From Chamaea fasciata (lineage: Eukaryota > Chordata > Aves > Passeriformes > Sylviidae), in NCBI GenBank assembly GCA_029207755.1, contig JARCOQ010000006.1, forward strand, positions 65,818,093 to 65,882,092: 64,000 nucleotides of DNA. Reading direction: 5' to 3'. Below are positions 9,022 through 22,009 of the stretch, piece by piece; the first letter of the stretch is position 1, and the number at the start of each line of letters is the position of its first letter. The notes below the pieces were generated by a model, which was not told the origin of the DNA, did no database searches, and saw nothing but the letters and a program-made list of their open reading frames with translations. Made by a program: the position numbers and the translations under genes.

Positions 9022-10427
9022 TTATTTTGATGGCTGAGGGGGACGAGCACCAGAGGGTGATGCTCGTCTGATCCTGCTCTGGTTTTCAGGCCGACTGTAC
9101 AGCTTTTTCTCCTGCCGCTGTTGCCGCCGGACGTGTCTCATCCGGATTGGCCCAGGCTGGGAGCGTTTGTCCTTCATGGAGCCAGCGAAGAGCCAGGGTG
9201 GTCTGTATGGAGCTGCTTGTCTGCTGGGTGACTGAGTGTCCTGGGACAGCCCTGGCACCCCCTGAGTGGCGGTGCTGGGGCTGCTGGTCTCAATACTTTG
9301 GGCCAGCACATCGTCGATTCGGCGACGTTTTGCTGCCGGGCTCCTGAGTGTCTGTGGCTCTGTGACGCCCTCTGGATGGCCTCTCTTCAAGCTCTGCTTT
9401 TTGCAGGGGAAGCTGCTGCTGCTGCTGCTGCTGCTGACCAGCACCACAGCCTGGGACAGCCCTGGCACCCCCTGCGTGGCGGTGCTGGGGCTGCTGGTCT
9501 CAATACTTTGGGCGATCCGGCGGTGTTTTGCTGCCGGGCTCCTGAGTGTCTGTGGCTCTGTGGCACCCTCTGGATGGCCTCTGTTCAAGCTCTGCTTTTT
9601 GCAGGGGAAGCTGCTGCTGCTGCTGCTTCTGACCAGAACCACACTTTGAGACAGCCCTGGCACCCCCTGAGTGGCGGTGCTGGGGCTGCTGGCCTCAGTA
9701 TTTTGGGCCAGCACATCGTCGATCCGGCGGCGTTTTGCTGCCGGGCTCCTGAGTGACTGTGGCTCTGTGACGCCCTCTGGATGGCCTCTCTTCAAGCTCT
9801 GCTTTTTGCAGGGGAAGCTGCTGCTGCTGCTGCTGCTGACCAGCACCACAGCCTGGGACAGCCCTGGCACCCCCTGAGTGCCGGTGCTGGGGCTGCTGGT
9901 CTCAGCACGCAGCAGTGGCACTCGGTTCAGCCGTATGGGTTTCACTGCCCGGCTGCCCGCGCCTTGTGCTCTCTGTCTCCAGGAACGGCGCCGGGCCTGC
10001 TCCGCCCTGGGCTGTTCCGACAGGCCGCCACTGCTGCTGCTGCTGTTTGGATCTGCACATTGGAGAGAGGAGAGGGCAAGTGGTGTGAGCACCTGCGCAG
10101 GGCTCGGGTGATGTCCGTGCAGGATTGTCCCCAAGGCCTTGCCGGGCTGGCTTAAGGGCAGGGGAGGCATATGTGCCCACAGGCCAGCCTGGCCCCGCTG
10201 GCCCAAGAGAGCCAGAGGGAGTCTACCCTGGGTCGTTGTTGGAGCTCCTGCTTCCCCTTGCTGCAGCTCTTGACCGCTCCCCCACTGCCAGCCGTGGGGA
10301 GGGAGATTTTGCTCTCACCTTGCTTCTTCCCAGGAGGACACTTCTCAGCAGTGTTGTGCACCATTGTGGATAGGGAGCAGTGCCTGGAAGGTCTGTGCTG
10401 CAGGCCTTTCTCCTCCTGACAAAGCAT
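9022..10427 (-). CDS. Array gene copy 3 (379 aa, two exons)
   Basis: Exons 10427-10319 and 10052-9022. The predicted product is identical to copies 1 and 2: repeat 1 ends DDVLAQN, repeat 2 starts TEASSPS and has PAAKHRRIAQ, repeat 3 has eight serines. Intact splice sites and start; stop inside the poly(A) signal. Confidence 0.7.
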
Positions 10428-11005
10428 CCCAGTCCTTGTTTGGACAGAGAGAGAGGCGTTTGTGGTGCCTCAGAGGCACCAGAACTCGCCAGTAGCCTTG
10501 GGCAAGCTCCTTCTCCTCGATCCTGTCCTCAGCTCTGCAAGTTGTGTTGCCACCTTTGTACCTTAGGGCTGGGTGATGATGTCACACTAGTCCCTGTCAC
10601 CCACTGCCCTAATTCGGGGAGGCTATCCTTGTGGGTGCTGACAGTGACTTTGTCAATGCCAGGCACGGCTGTAAGGAGAAAAACAGAAATGGGAACAGGT
10701 TCATCAACAGGTTGGCGGGCTTAAGGAGACTTAGGTCTTACTACAGGTCATCAGTGGTGATTAGGTCATACTAACCAGTCCTAATTCATTCTTTTGACAG
10801 CTCTAAGAGTACAGTTGATTGATTCATTCATTCTTTAAAAGAAGAGTTGTTCTGTGATACATTGGGCATATTGCTTGGGTCAGCCTCCTTAAAGGAAAAT
10901 CAGAGTATTACCTACGGTCTCAAATGAAGCTTCTGAACCAACTTTAAGTACTCATGTGTTTTTCCCGAAAGATAAAGTCTCTGAGGCCGTGGAAACTTCA
11001 GGATT

Positions 11006-11305
11006 GGGGTGGGCAAGCATGGCAGGAATTTGAGAAGATTGGTGCCCTGTAGGCACTGGGGGGCTCTGAAGTCTCCCTGGAGCCTTCTCTTCTCCAGGCT
11101 GAACAAGCTCAGCTCTCTCAGCCCATCTCCAGAGCAGAACTGCTCCAGCCCTTGGATCATGGCTGCAACCCTCCTCTGGACTCACTCCAGAAGTTCCATG
11201 TTTTTGGGTTTTTTTTTTGTTTGTTTTATTTTTTTTTATTTTTTGTTTTTTTTTTTTTATCCTGGAGACCCCAGATGTGGGTGCAGAATTACTTTTGGGT
11301 TCAGG
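11006..11305 (-). mobile_element. CR1 LINE fragment, unit 3
   Basis: As in unit 2, with T-rich tract 11201-11258 two bases longer. Confidence 0.85.
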
Positions 11306-12491
11306 CAAGCGTTTGTTCATCACAGTTACTCCCACAAGCCAGCCCAGGTGGGAGCAGAGCTCCTTCCACCCCACCCACCCTGTTTCCATCCCTTCTTCAG
11401 CACATCCCATGGTGCTTTTTTCTGCTGCTTCCCAGGAGCTGTTGGCTCTTGCCCTGCCCTGACTGCTGGACCCGTCTGTGGACACTGCACAGCGATCTGT
11501 TGCCAGCTCTCTGGATTCTGAAGGAAAACCCAAGCAAATCTCTGAATCAAAGTAAAGGTGTCTTGCAAACTTAACCTAATCCTTTGTAAAGCTGTATTAA
11601 GGCCAAATTAAATTCAAATCTGTGGGTTCATTTTCCTCTTAGGCTTTATTCCTCGTTTGTTTGAGAGAGCTGGTGAGTCTTTTAGGACTCATGGTACCTT
11701 GGTTCCCTTTCAGAATGGAACAAATCTGAGACTTTTCCAGCCAGTTTTTCTTTAAATACCACGAGTTTTCATTCCCCTTTCATTTAAAATACTTCCACAA
11801 TTTAATATGAAATGCTGGGTAGCAAAACCGGTAGCACTTCCAGACAGAAAGAAGTATGTTGTGTGTAACTCCAAATGTGAATTCTCCTTGCAAAGTGATG
11901 GCTTTCCACTGAGGTGGATCAAACAGATGCTCAGTTGGATGCTGGTGCTGAAGCACTTTTCTCTTGTGGCTTGAGTGTCTGATGGCAACAGCCTGAGATT
12001 TTAATAGCAGAAAGAAGGGATTTCCTACTAACCTTCCCCGGAGAACTGTCACTTGTACAGTCTTTTCCAGCCTCGTGTAGTCTGACCTGCATCTTCTCCA
12101 AAACTTGGTCAATTTTTAAATACTTTATAAACTTTTTGTGTACCATTTGCAGAGAACAGGAGGGTGCTGGCTATTTTTTTCACAAAATACACGCTGCTCT
12201 GTGAGTGAGGTGGTCCTCCGTTCTCCCCAGAGCAACCTTTACCTGTCAGCTCTGCTGCTTCTCAAGGATGGGATGCTGGTGCTGGTGTGGATAAACAGAT
12301 TTTCTCCCATTTTCAGCACAGGTGATGGAGGGAGAGGAGCTGTTGGCCAAGAGCCTCATGGTGCCAGCACCTCCTGACATGCAGGAGCTGAAAAACTAGA
12401 GGTTTTGCCCTTGTTGCATTCAGTGGATTTCTAATTTTACTTCAAGCTAATTGCTTCCTCGTCCTGGGAGGTGCCAGGGAGATGCCCAAGG

Positions 12492-12793
12492 GGACACAAG
12501 GACAAAGATTTTAGCAGGGTCTATTGCCATAAGACAAGGGGTGTTGGTTTTAAACTGGAGGAGGGATGATTCAAATGAGCTTCAAGGAAGAAATTTTTTA
12601 TCAATGAGGGTGATAAAAATGCTGTGGTCTCTGCCACAGGTTGCCCAGAGACGCTGTGGAAACATTCCAGGTTGGATGGGGCTTGGAACAAGCTGACTAG
12701 TTGAAGGTGTCCTTGCTTATTGCAGGGAGGGTGGAAGTAAATGAGATTTAAAGTGTCTCCCAAGCCAAACCATTGTACGATTTTACGATCATC
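12492..12793 (+). mobile_element. CR1 LINE 3' end, unit 4
   Basis: Same CR1 tail and junctions as unit 1 (AGAGACGCTGTGG state). Confidence 0.85.
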
Positions 12794-12888
12794 TCATCCA
12801 ACTTCACTGCTCCAACATGATTCCCATGAGCATGCAGGAGGCTGGGAAAAGGAATGTGGGCTCTCCCAGTTCAAACAAACAGAAAAGT

Positions 12889-14294
12889 TTATTTTGATGG
12901 CTGAGGGGGACGAGCACCAGAGGGTGATGCTCGTCTGATCCTGCTCTGGTTTTCAGGCCGACTGTACAGCTTTTTCTCCTGCCGCTGTTGCCGCCGGACG
13001 TGTCTCATCCGGATTGGCCCAGGCTGGGAGCGTTTGTCCTTCATGGAGCCAGCGAAGAGCCAGGGTGGTCTGTATGGAGCTGCTTGTCTGCTGGGTGACT
13101 GAGTGTCCTGGGACAGCCCTGGCACCCCCTGAGTGGCGGTGCTGGGGCTGCTGGTCTCAATACTTTGGGCCAGCACATCGTCGATTCGGCGACGTTTTGC
13201 TGCCGGGCTCCTGAGTGTCTGTGGCTCTGTGACGCCCTCTGGATGGCCTCTCTTCAAGCTCTGCTTTTTGCAGGGGAAGCTGCTGCTGCTGCTGCTGCTG
13301 CTGACCAGCACCACAGCCTGGGACAGCCCTGGCACCCCCTGCGTGGCGGTGCTGGGGCTGCTGGTCTCAATACTTTGGGCGATCCGGCGGTGTTTTGCTG
13401 CCGGGCTCCTGAGTGTCTGTGGCTCTGTGGCACCCTCTGGATGGCCTCTGTTCAAGCTCTGCTTTTTGCAGGGGAAGCTGCTGCTGCTGCTGCTTCTGAC
13501 CAGAACCACACTTTGAGACAGCCCTGGCACCCCCTGAGTGGCAGTGCTGGGGCTGCTGGTCTCAATATTTTGGGCCAGCACATCGTCGATCCGGCGGCGT
13601 TTTGCTGCCGGGCTCCTGAGTGACTGTGGCTCTGTCACGCCCTCTGGATGGCCTCTCTTCAAGCTCTGCTTTTTGCACGGGAAGCTGCTGCTGCTGCTGC
13701 TGCTGACCAGCACCACAGCCTGGGACAGCCCTGGCACCCCCTGAGTGCCGGTGCTGGGGCTGCTGGTCTCAGCACGCAGCAGTGGCACTCTGTTCAGCCG
13801 TATGGGTTTCACTGCCCGGCTGCACGGGCCTTGTGCTCTCTGTCTCCAGGAACGGCGCCGGGCCTGCTCCGCCCTGGGCTGTTCCGACAGGCCGCTGCTG
13901 CTGCTGCTGCTGTTTGGATCTGCACATTGGAGAGAGGAGAGGGCAAGTGGTGTGAGCACCTGCGCAGGGCTCGGGTGATGTCCGTGCAGGATTGTCCCCA
14001 AGGCCTTGCCGGGCTGGCTTAAGGGCAGGGGAGGCATATGTGCCCACAGGCCAGCCCGGCCCCACTGGCCCAAGAGAGCCAGAGGGAGTCTATCCTGGGT
14101 CGTTGTTGGAGCTCCTGCTTCCCCTTGCTGCAGCTCTTGACCGCTCCCCCACTGCCAGCCGTGGGGAGGGAGATTTTGCTCTCACCTTGCTTCTTCCCAG
14201 GAGGACACTTCTCAGCAGTGTTGTGCACCATTGTGGATAGGGAGCAGTGCCTGGAAGGTCTGTGCTGCAGGCCTTTCTCCTCCTGACAAAGCAT
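12889..14294 (-). CDS. Array gene copy 4 (379 aa, two exons)
   Basis: Exons 14294-14186 and 13919-12889. Exon 1 is unchanged. Exon 2 differs from copy 1 in the N-terminal serine run (six S then GLSEQ), RAQGPCSRAV instead of RAQGAGSRAV, and NIETSSPS at the start of repeat 2. The intron also carries changes (the read-through frame begins MGQWGRAGL). Three full repeats; PAAKRRRID in repeats 1 and 3. Confidence 0.7.
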
Positions 14295-14872
14295 CCCAGT
14301 CCTTGTTTGGACAGAGAGAGAGGCGTTTGTGGTGCCTCAGAGGCACCAGAACTCGCCAGTAGCCTTGGGCAAGCTCCTTCTCCTCGATCCTGTCCTCAGC
14401 TCTGCAAGTTGTGTTGCCACCTTTGTACCTTCGGGCTGGGTGATGATGTCACACTAGTCCCTGTCACCCACTGCCCTAATTCGGGGAGGCTATCCTTGTG
14501 GGTGCTGACAGTGACTTTGTCAATGCCAGGCACGGCTGTAAGGAGAAAAACAGAAATGGGAACAGGTTCATCAACAGGTTGGCGGGCTTAAGTAGACTTA
14601 GGTCTTACTACAGGTCATCAGTGGTGATTAGGTCATACTAACCAGTCCTAAGTCATTCTTTTGACAGCTCTAAGAGTACAGTTGATTGATTCATTCATTC
14701 TTTAAAAGAAGAGTTGTTCTGTGATACATTGGGCATATTGCTTGGGTCAGCCTCCTTAAAGGAAAATCAGAGTATTACCTACGGTCTCAAATGAAGCTTC
14801 TGAACCAACTTTAAGTACTCATGTGTTTTTCCCGAAAGATAAAGTCTCTGAGGCCGTGGAAACTTCAGGATT

Positions 14873-15156
14873 GGGGTGGGCAAGCATGGCAGGAATTTGA
14901 GAAGATTGGTGCCCTGTAGGCACTGGGGGGCTCTGAAGTCTCCCTGGAGCCTTCTCTTCTCCAGGCTGAACAAGCTCAGCTCTCTCAGCCCATCTCCAGA
15001 GCAGAACTGCTCCAGCCCTTGGATCATGGCTGCAACCCTCCTCTGGACCTCTTGACTCACTCCAGAAGTACCATGTTTTTAATTTTTTTTTTTTATTTTT
15101 TTTTTTTTAAACGTGGAGACCCCAGATGTGGGTGCAGAATTACTTTTGGGTTCAGG
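14873..15156 (-). mobile_element. CR1 LINE fragment, unit 4
   Basis: Minus-oriented CR1 piece with the 7-bp CTCTTGA addition before the T-rich tract (15076-15108), which is interrupted by A. Confidence 0.85.
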
Positions 15157-16342
15157 CAAGCGTTTGTTCATCACAGTTACTCCCACAAGCCAGCCCAGGT
15201 GGGAGCAGAGCTCCTTCCACCCCACCCACCCTGTTTCCATCCCTTCTTCAGCACATCCCATGGTGCTTTTTTCTGCTGCTTCCCAGGAGCTGTTGGCTCT
15301 TGCCCTGCCCTGACTGCTGGACCCGTCTGTGGACACTGCACAGCGATCTGTTGCCAGCTCTCTGGATTCTGAAGGAAAACCCAAGCAAATCTCTGAATCA
15401 AAGTAAAGGTGTCTTGCAAACTTAACCTAATCCTTTGTAAAGCTGTATTAAGGCCAAATTAAATTCAAATCTGTGGGTTCATTTTCCTCTTAGGCTTTAT
15501 TCCTCGTTTGTTTGAGAGAGCTGGTGAGTCTTTTAGGACTCATGGTACCTTGGTTCCCTTTCAGAATGGAACAAATCTGAGACTTTTCCAGCCAGTTTTT
15601 CTTTAAATACCACGAGTTTTCATTCCCCTTTCATTTAAAATACTTCCACAATTTAATATGAAATGCTGGGTAGCAAAACCGGTAGCACTTCCAGACAGAA
15701 AGAAGTATGTTGTGTGTAACTCCAAAAGTGAATTCTCCTTGCAAAGTGATGGCTTTCCACTGAGGTGGATCAAACAGATGCTCAGTTGGATGCTGGTGCT
15801 GAAGCACTTTTCTCTTGTGGCTTGAGTGTCTGATGGCAACAGCCTGAGATTTTAATAGCAGAAAGAAGGGATTTCCTACTAACCTTCCCCGGAGAACTGT
15901 CACTTGTACAGTCTTTTCCAGCCTCGTCTAGTCTGACCTGCATCTTCTCCAAAACTTGGTCAGTTTTTAAACACTTTTTAAAATTTTTGTGTACCATTTG
16001 CAGAGAACAGGAGGGTGCTGGCTATTTTTTTCACAAAATACACACTGCTCTGTGAGTGAGGTGGTCCTCCGTTCTCCCCAGAGCAACCTTTACCTGTCAG
16101 GTCTGCTGCTTCTCAAGGATGGGATGCTGGTGCTGGTGTGGATAAACAGATTTTCTCCCATTTTCAGCACAGGTGATGGAGGGAGAGGAGCTGTTGGCCA
16201 AGAGCCTCATGGTGCCAGCACCTCCTGACATGCAGGAGCTGAAAAACTAGAGGTTTTGCCCTTGCTGCATTCAGTGGATTTCTAATTTTACTTCAAGCTA
16301 ATTGCTTCCTCGTCCTGGGAGGTGCCAGGGAGATGCCCAAGG

Positions 16343-16644
16343 GGACACAAGGACAAAGATTTTAGCCGGGTCTATTGCCATAAGACAAGGGGTGTTGGTT
16401 TTAAACTGGAGGAGGGATGATTCAAATGAGCTTCAAGGAAGAATTTTTTTATCAATGAGGGTGATAAAAATGCTGTGGTCTCTGCCACAGGTTGCCCAGA
16501 GATGCTGTGGAAACATTCCAGGTTGGATGGGGCTTGGAACAAGCTGACTAGTTGAAGGTGTCCTTGCTTATTGCAGGGAGGGTGGAAGTAAATGAGATTT
16601 AAAGTGTCTCCCAAGCCAAACCATTGTACGATTTTACGATCATC
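16343..16644 (+). mobile_element. CR1 LINE 3' end, unit 5
   Basis: CR1 tail with TTAGCCGGGTC, AAGAATTTTTTTATC and AGAGATGCTGTGG, the states shared with units 6 and 8. Confidence 0.85.
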
Positions 16645-16739
16645 TCATCCAACTTCACTGCTCCAACATGATTCCCATGAGCATGCAGGAGGCTGGGAAA
16701 AGGAATGTGGGCTCTCCCAGTTCAAACAAACAGAAAAGT

Positions 16740-18145
16740 TTATTTTGATGGCTGAGGGGGACGAGCACCAGAGGGTGATGCTCGTCTGATCCTGCTCTGG
16801 TTTTCAGGCCGACTGTACAGCTTTTTCTCCTGCCGCTGTTGCCGCCGGACGTGTCTCATACGGATTGGCCCAGGCTGGGAGCGTTTGTCCTTCATGGAGC
16901 CAGCGAAGAGCCAGGGTGGTCTGTATGGAGCTGCTTGTCTGCTGGGTGACTGAGTGTCCTGGGACAGCCCTGGCACCCCCTGAGTGGCGGTGCTGGGGCT
17001 GCTGGTCTCAATACTTTGGGCCAGCACATCGTCGATTCGGCGACGTTTTGCTGCCGGGCTCCTGAGTGTCTGTGGCTCTGTGACGCCCTCTGGATGGCCT
17101 CTCTTCAAGCTCTGCTTTTTGCAGGGGAAGCTGCTGCTGCTGCTGCTGCTGCTGACCAGCACCACAGCCCGGGACAGCCCTGGCACCCCCTGCGTGGCGG
17201 TGCTGGGGCTGCTGGTCTCAATACTTTGGGCGATCCGGCGGTGTTTTGCTGCCGGGCTCCTGAGTGTCTGTGGCTCTGTGGCACCCTCTGGATGGCCTCT
17301 GTTCAAGCTCTGCTTTTTGCAGGGGAAGCTGCTGCTGCTGCTGCTTCTGACCAGAACCACACTTTGAGACAGCCCTGGCACCCCCTGAGTGGCGGTGCTG
17401 GGGCTGCTGGTCTCAATATTTTGGGCCAGCACATCGTTGATCCGGCGGCGTTTTGCTGCCGGGCTCCTGAGTGACTGTGGCTCTGTCACGCCCTCTGGAT
17501 GGCCTCTCTTCAAGCTCTGCTTTTTGCAGGGGAAGCTGCTGCTGCTGCTGCTGCTGACCAGCACCACAGCCTGGGACAGCCCTGGCACCCCCTGAGTGCC
17601 GGTGCTGGGGCTGCTGGTCTCAGCACGCAGCAGTGGCACTCGGTTCAGCCGTATGTGTTTCACTGCCCGGCTGCACGGGCCTTGTGCTCTCTGTCTCCAG
17701 GAACGGCGCCGGGCCTGCTCCGCCCTGGGCTGTTCCGACAGGCCGCTGCTGCTGCTGCTGCTGTTTGGATCTGCACATTGGAGAGAGGAGAGGGCAAGTG
17801 GTGTGAGCACCTGTGCAGGGCTCGGGTGATGTCCGTGCAGGATTGTCCCCAAGGCCTTGCCGGGCTGGCTTAAGGGCAGGGGAGGCATATGTGCCCACAG
17901 GCCAGCCTGGCCCCGCTGGCCCAAGAGAGCCAGAGGGACTCTACCCTGGGTCGTTGTTGGAGCTCCTGCTTCCCCTTGCTGCAGCTCTTGACCGCTCCCC
18001 CACTGCCAGCCGTGGGGAGGGAGATTTTGCTCTCACCTTGCTTCTTCCCAGGAGGACACTTCTCAGCAGTGTTGTGCACCATTGTGGATAGGGAGCAGTG
18101 CCTGGAAGGTCTGTGCTGCAGGCCTTTCTCCTCCTGACAAAGCAT
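16740..18145 (-). CDS. Array gene copy 5 (379 aa, two exons)
   Basis: Exons 18145-18037 and 17770-16740. Exon 2 has AVKHIRLN (copy 1 AVKPIRLN), PGLSRAVVLV in repeat 3, and a private D-to-N change in repeat 1 so that the motif reads PAAKRRRIND. The basic core KRRR is kept. Three full repeats, intact splice sites, stop within AATAAA. Confidence 0.7.
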
Positions 18146-18723
18146 CCCAGTCCTTGTTTGGACAGAGAGAGAGGCGTTTGTGGTGCCTCAGAGGCACCAG
18201 AACTCGCCAGTAGCCTTGGGCAAGCTCCTTCTCCTCGATCCTGTCCTCAGCTCTGCAAGTTGTGTTGCCACCTTTGTACCTTAGGGCTGGGTGATGATGT
18301 CACACTAGTCCCTGTCACCCACTGCCCTAATTCGGGGAGGCTATCCTTGTGGGTGCTGACAGTGACTTTGTCAGTGCCAGGCACGGCTGTAAGGAGAAAA
18401 ACAGAAATGGGAACAGGTTCATCAACAGGTTGGCGGGCTTAAGGAGACTTAGGTCTTACTACAGGTCATCAGTGGTGATTAGGTCATACTAACCAGTCCT
18501 AATTCATTCTTTTGACAGCTCTAAGAGTACAGTTGATTGATTCATTCATTCTTTAAAAGAAGAGTTGTTCTGTGATACATTGGGCATATTGCTTGGGTCA
18601 GCCTCCTTAAAGGAAAATCAGAGTATTACCTACGGTCTCAAATGAAGCTTCTGAACCAACTTTAAGTACTCATGTGTTTTTCCCGAAAGATAAAGTCTCT
18701 GAGGCCGTGGAAACTTCAGGATT

Positions 18724-19020
18724 GGGGTGGGCAAGCATGGCAGGAATTTGAGAAGATTGGTGCCCTGTAGGCACTGGGGGGCTCTGAAGTCTCCCTGGAG
18801 CCTTCTCTTCTCCAGGCTGAACAAGCTCAGCTCTCTCAGCCCATCTCCAGAGCAGAACTGCTCCAGCCCTTGGATCATGGCTGCAACCCTCCTCTGGACT
18901 CACTCCAGAAGTTCCATGTTTTTGGGTTTTTTTTTTGTTTGTTTTATTTTTTTTTTATTTTTTATTTTTTTTTATCCTGGAGACCCCAGATGTGGGTGCA
19001 GAATTACTTTTGGGTTCAGG
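18724..19020 (-). mobile_element. CR1 LINE fragment, unit 5
   Basis: As in unit 2, with T-rich tract 18919-18973 and the TATCCTGGAGACC junction; no 7-bp addition. Confidence 0.85.
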
Positions 19021-20206
19021 CAAGCGTTTGTTCATCACAGTTACTCCCACAAGCCAGCCCAGGTGGGAGCAGAGCTCCTTCCACCCCACCCACCCTGTTT
19101 CCATCCCTTCTTCAGCACATCCCATGGTGCTTTTTTCTGCTGCTTCCCAGGAGCTGTTGGCTCTTGCCCTGCCCTGACTGCTGGACCCGTCTGTGGACAC
19201 TGCACAGCGATCTGTTGCCAGCTCTCTGGATTCTGAAGGAAAACCCAAGCAAATCTCTGAATCAAAGTAAAGGTGTCTTGCAAACTTAACCTAATCCTTT
19301 GTAAAGCTGTATTAAGGCCAAATTAAATTCAAATCTGTGGGTTCATTTTCCTCTTAGGCTTTATTCCTCGTTTGTTTGAGAGAGCTGGTGAGTCTTTTAG
19401 GACTCATGGTACCTTGGTTCCCTTTCAGAATGGAACAAATCTGAGACTTTTCCAGCCAGTTTTTCTTTAAATACCACGAGTTTTCATTCCCCTTTCATTT
19501 AAAATACTTCCACAATTTAATATGAAATGCTGGGTAGCAAAACCGGTAGCACTTCCAGACAGAAAGAAGTATGTTGTGTGTAACTCCAAAAGTGAATTCT
19601 CCTTGCAAAGTGATGGCTTTCCACTGAGGTGGATCAAACAGATGCTCAGTTGGATGCTGGTGCTGAAGCACTTTTCTCTTGTGGCTTGAGTGTCTGATGG
19701 CAACAGCCTGAGATTTTAATAGCAGAAAGAAGGGATTTCCTACTAACCTTCCCCGGAGAACTGTCACTTGTACAGTCTTTTCCAGCCTCGTGTAGTCTGA
19801 CCTGCATCTTCTCCAAAACTTGGTCAGTTTTTAAACACTTTTTAAAATTTTTGTGTACCATTTGCAGAGAACAGGAGGGTGCTGGCTATTTTTTTCACAA
19901 AATACACACTGCTCTGTGAGTGAGGTGGTCCTCCGTTCTCCCCAGAGCAACCTTTACCTGTCAGGTCTGCTGCTTCTCAAGGATGGGATGCTGGTGCTGG
20001 TGTGGATAAACAGATTTTCTCCCATTTTCAGCACAGGTGATGGAGGGAGAGGAGCTGTTGGCCAAGAGCCTCATGGTGCCAGCACCTCCTGACATGCAGG
20101 AGCTGAAAAACTAGAGGTTTTGCCCTTGCTGCATTCAGTGGATTTCTAATTTTACTTCAAGCTAATTGCTTCCTCGTCCTGGGAGGTGCCAGGGAGATGC
20201 CCAAGG

Positions 20207-20508
20207 GGACACAAGGACAAAGATTTTAGCCGGGTCTATTGCCATAAGACAAGGGGTGTTGGTTTTAAACTGGAGGAGGGATGATTCAAATGAGCTTCAA
20301 GGAAGAATTTTTTTATCAATGAGGGTGATAAAAATGCTGTGGTCTCTGCCACAGGTTGCCCAGAGATGCTGTGGAAACATTCCAGGTTGGATGGGGCTTG
20401 GAACAAGCTGACTAGTTGAAGGTGTCCTTGCTTATTGCAGGGAGGGTGGAAGTAAATGAGATTTAAAGTGTCTCCCAAGCCAAACCATTGTACGATTTTA
20501 CGATCATC
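20207..20508 (+). mobile_element. CR1 LINE 3' end, unit 6
   Basis: Identical in state to the unit 5 copy. Confidence 0.85.
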
Positions 20509-20603
20509 TCATCCAACTTCACTGCTCCAACATGATTCCCATGAGCATGCAGGAGGCTGGGAAAAGGAATGTGGGCTCTCCCAGTTCAAACAAACAGAAA
20601 AGT

Positions 20604-22009
20604 TTATTTTGATGGCTGAGGGGGACGAGCACCAGAGGGTGATGCTCGTCTGATCCTGCTCTGGTTTTCAGGCCGACTGTACAGCTTTTTCTCCTGCCGC
20701 TGTTGCCGCCGGACGTGTCTCATACGGATTGGCCCAGGCTGGGAGCGTTTGTCCTTCATGGAGCCAGCGAAGAGCCAGGGTGGTCTGTATGGAGCTGCTT
20801 GTCTGCTGGGTGACTGAGTGTCCTGGGACAGCCCTGGCACCCCCTGAGTGGCGGTGCTGGGGCTGCTGGTCTCAATACTTTGGGCCAGCACATCGTCGAT
20901 TCGGCGACGTTTTGCTGCCGGGCTCCTGAGTGTCTGTGGCTCTGTGACGCCCTCTGGATGGCCTCTCTTCAAGCTCTGCTTTTTGCAGGGGAAGCTGCTG
21001 CTGCTGCTGCTGCTGCTGACCAGCACCACAGCCCGGGACAGCCCTGGCACCCCCTGCGTGGCGGTGCTGGGGCTGCTGGTCTCAATACTTTGGGCGATCC
21101 GGCGGTGTTTTGCTGCCGGGCTCCTGAGTGTCTGTGGCTCTGTGGCACCCTCTGGATGGCCTCTGTTCAAGCTCTGCTTTTTGCAGGGGAAGCTGCTGCT
21201 GCTGCTGCTTCTGACCAGAACCACACTTTGAGACAGCCCTGGCACCCCCTGAGTGGCGGTGCTGGGGCTGCTGGTCTCAATATTTTGGGCCAGCACATCG
21301 TCGATCCGGCGGCGTTTTGCTGCCGGGCTCCTGAGTGACTGTGGCTCTGTCACGCCCTCTGGATGGCCTCTCTTCAAGCTCTGCTTTTTGCAGGGGAAGC
21401 TGCTGCTGCTGCTGCTGCTGACCAGCACCACAGCCTGGGACAGCCCTGGCACCCCCTGAGTGCCGGTGCTGGGGCTGCTGGTCTCAGCACGCAGCAGTGG
21501 CACTCGGTTCAGCCGTATGTGTTTCACTGCCCGGCTGCACGGGCCTTGTGCTCTCTGTCTCCAGGAACGGCGCCGGGCCTGCTCCGCCCTGGGCTGTTCC
21601 GACAGGCCGCTGCTGCTGCTGCTGCTGTTTGGATCTGCACATTGGAGAGAGGAGAGGGCAAGTGGTGTGAGCACCTGTGCAGGGCTCGGGTGATGTCCGT
21701 GCAGGATTGTCCCCAAGGCCTTGCCGGGCTGGCTTAAGGGCAGGGGAGGCATATGTGCCCACAGGCCAGCCTGGCCCCGCTGGCCCAAGAGAGCCAGAGG
21801 GACTCTACCCTGGGTCGTTGTTGGAGCTCCTGCTTCCCCTTGCTGCAGCTCTTGACCGCTCCCCCACTGCCAGCCGTGGGGAGGGAGATTTTGCTCTCAC
21901 CTTGCTTCTTCCCAGGAGGACACTTCTCAGCAGTGTTGTGCACCATTGTGGATAGGGAGCAGTGCCTGGAAGGTCTGTGCTGCAGGCCTTTCTCCTCCTG
22001 ACAAAGCAT
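20604..22009 (-). CDS. Array gene copy 6 (379 aa, two exons)
   Basis: Exons 22009-21901 and 21634-20604. It matches copy 5 (AVKHIRLN, PGLSRAVVLV) except that repeat 1 keeps the common PAAKRRRIDD. Three full repeats. Confidence 0.7.

Larger units (their letters stand above)
7718..11584. repeat. Tandem array unit 3 (3867 bp)
   Basis: Direct repeat, very close to unit 2, including its distal T-rich tract pattern with interspersed G and A (11201-11258). It differs at GCCTCGTCTAG versus GCCTCGTGTAG near 8205 and at TTTTTAATC versus TTTTTTATC near 8730. Confidence 0.95.
11585..15435. repeat. Tandem array unit 4 (3851 bp)
   Basis: Direct repeat of a second sequence type. Diagnostic states shared with unit 7 are CTTCGGGCTGG near 14430, CTTAAGTAGAC near 14590, CCTAAGTCATTC near 14650, and a 7-bp CTCTTGA addition just before the T-rich tract (near 15052). 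Its gene also carries the type-specific changes seen in unit 7. Confidence 0.95.
15436..19299. repeat. Tandem array unit 5 (3864 bp)
   Basis: Direct repeat nearly identical to unit 6. Shared marks are CCAAAAGTGAATTC near 15722, AAACACTTTTTAAAATTTTT near 15968, CTGTCAGGTCTGC near 16095 and TTAGCCGGGTC near 16363. One private change, CATCGTTGATCC near 17435, alters the encoded nuclear-signal motif of the first internal repeat. Confidence 0.95.
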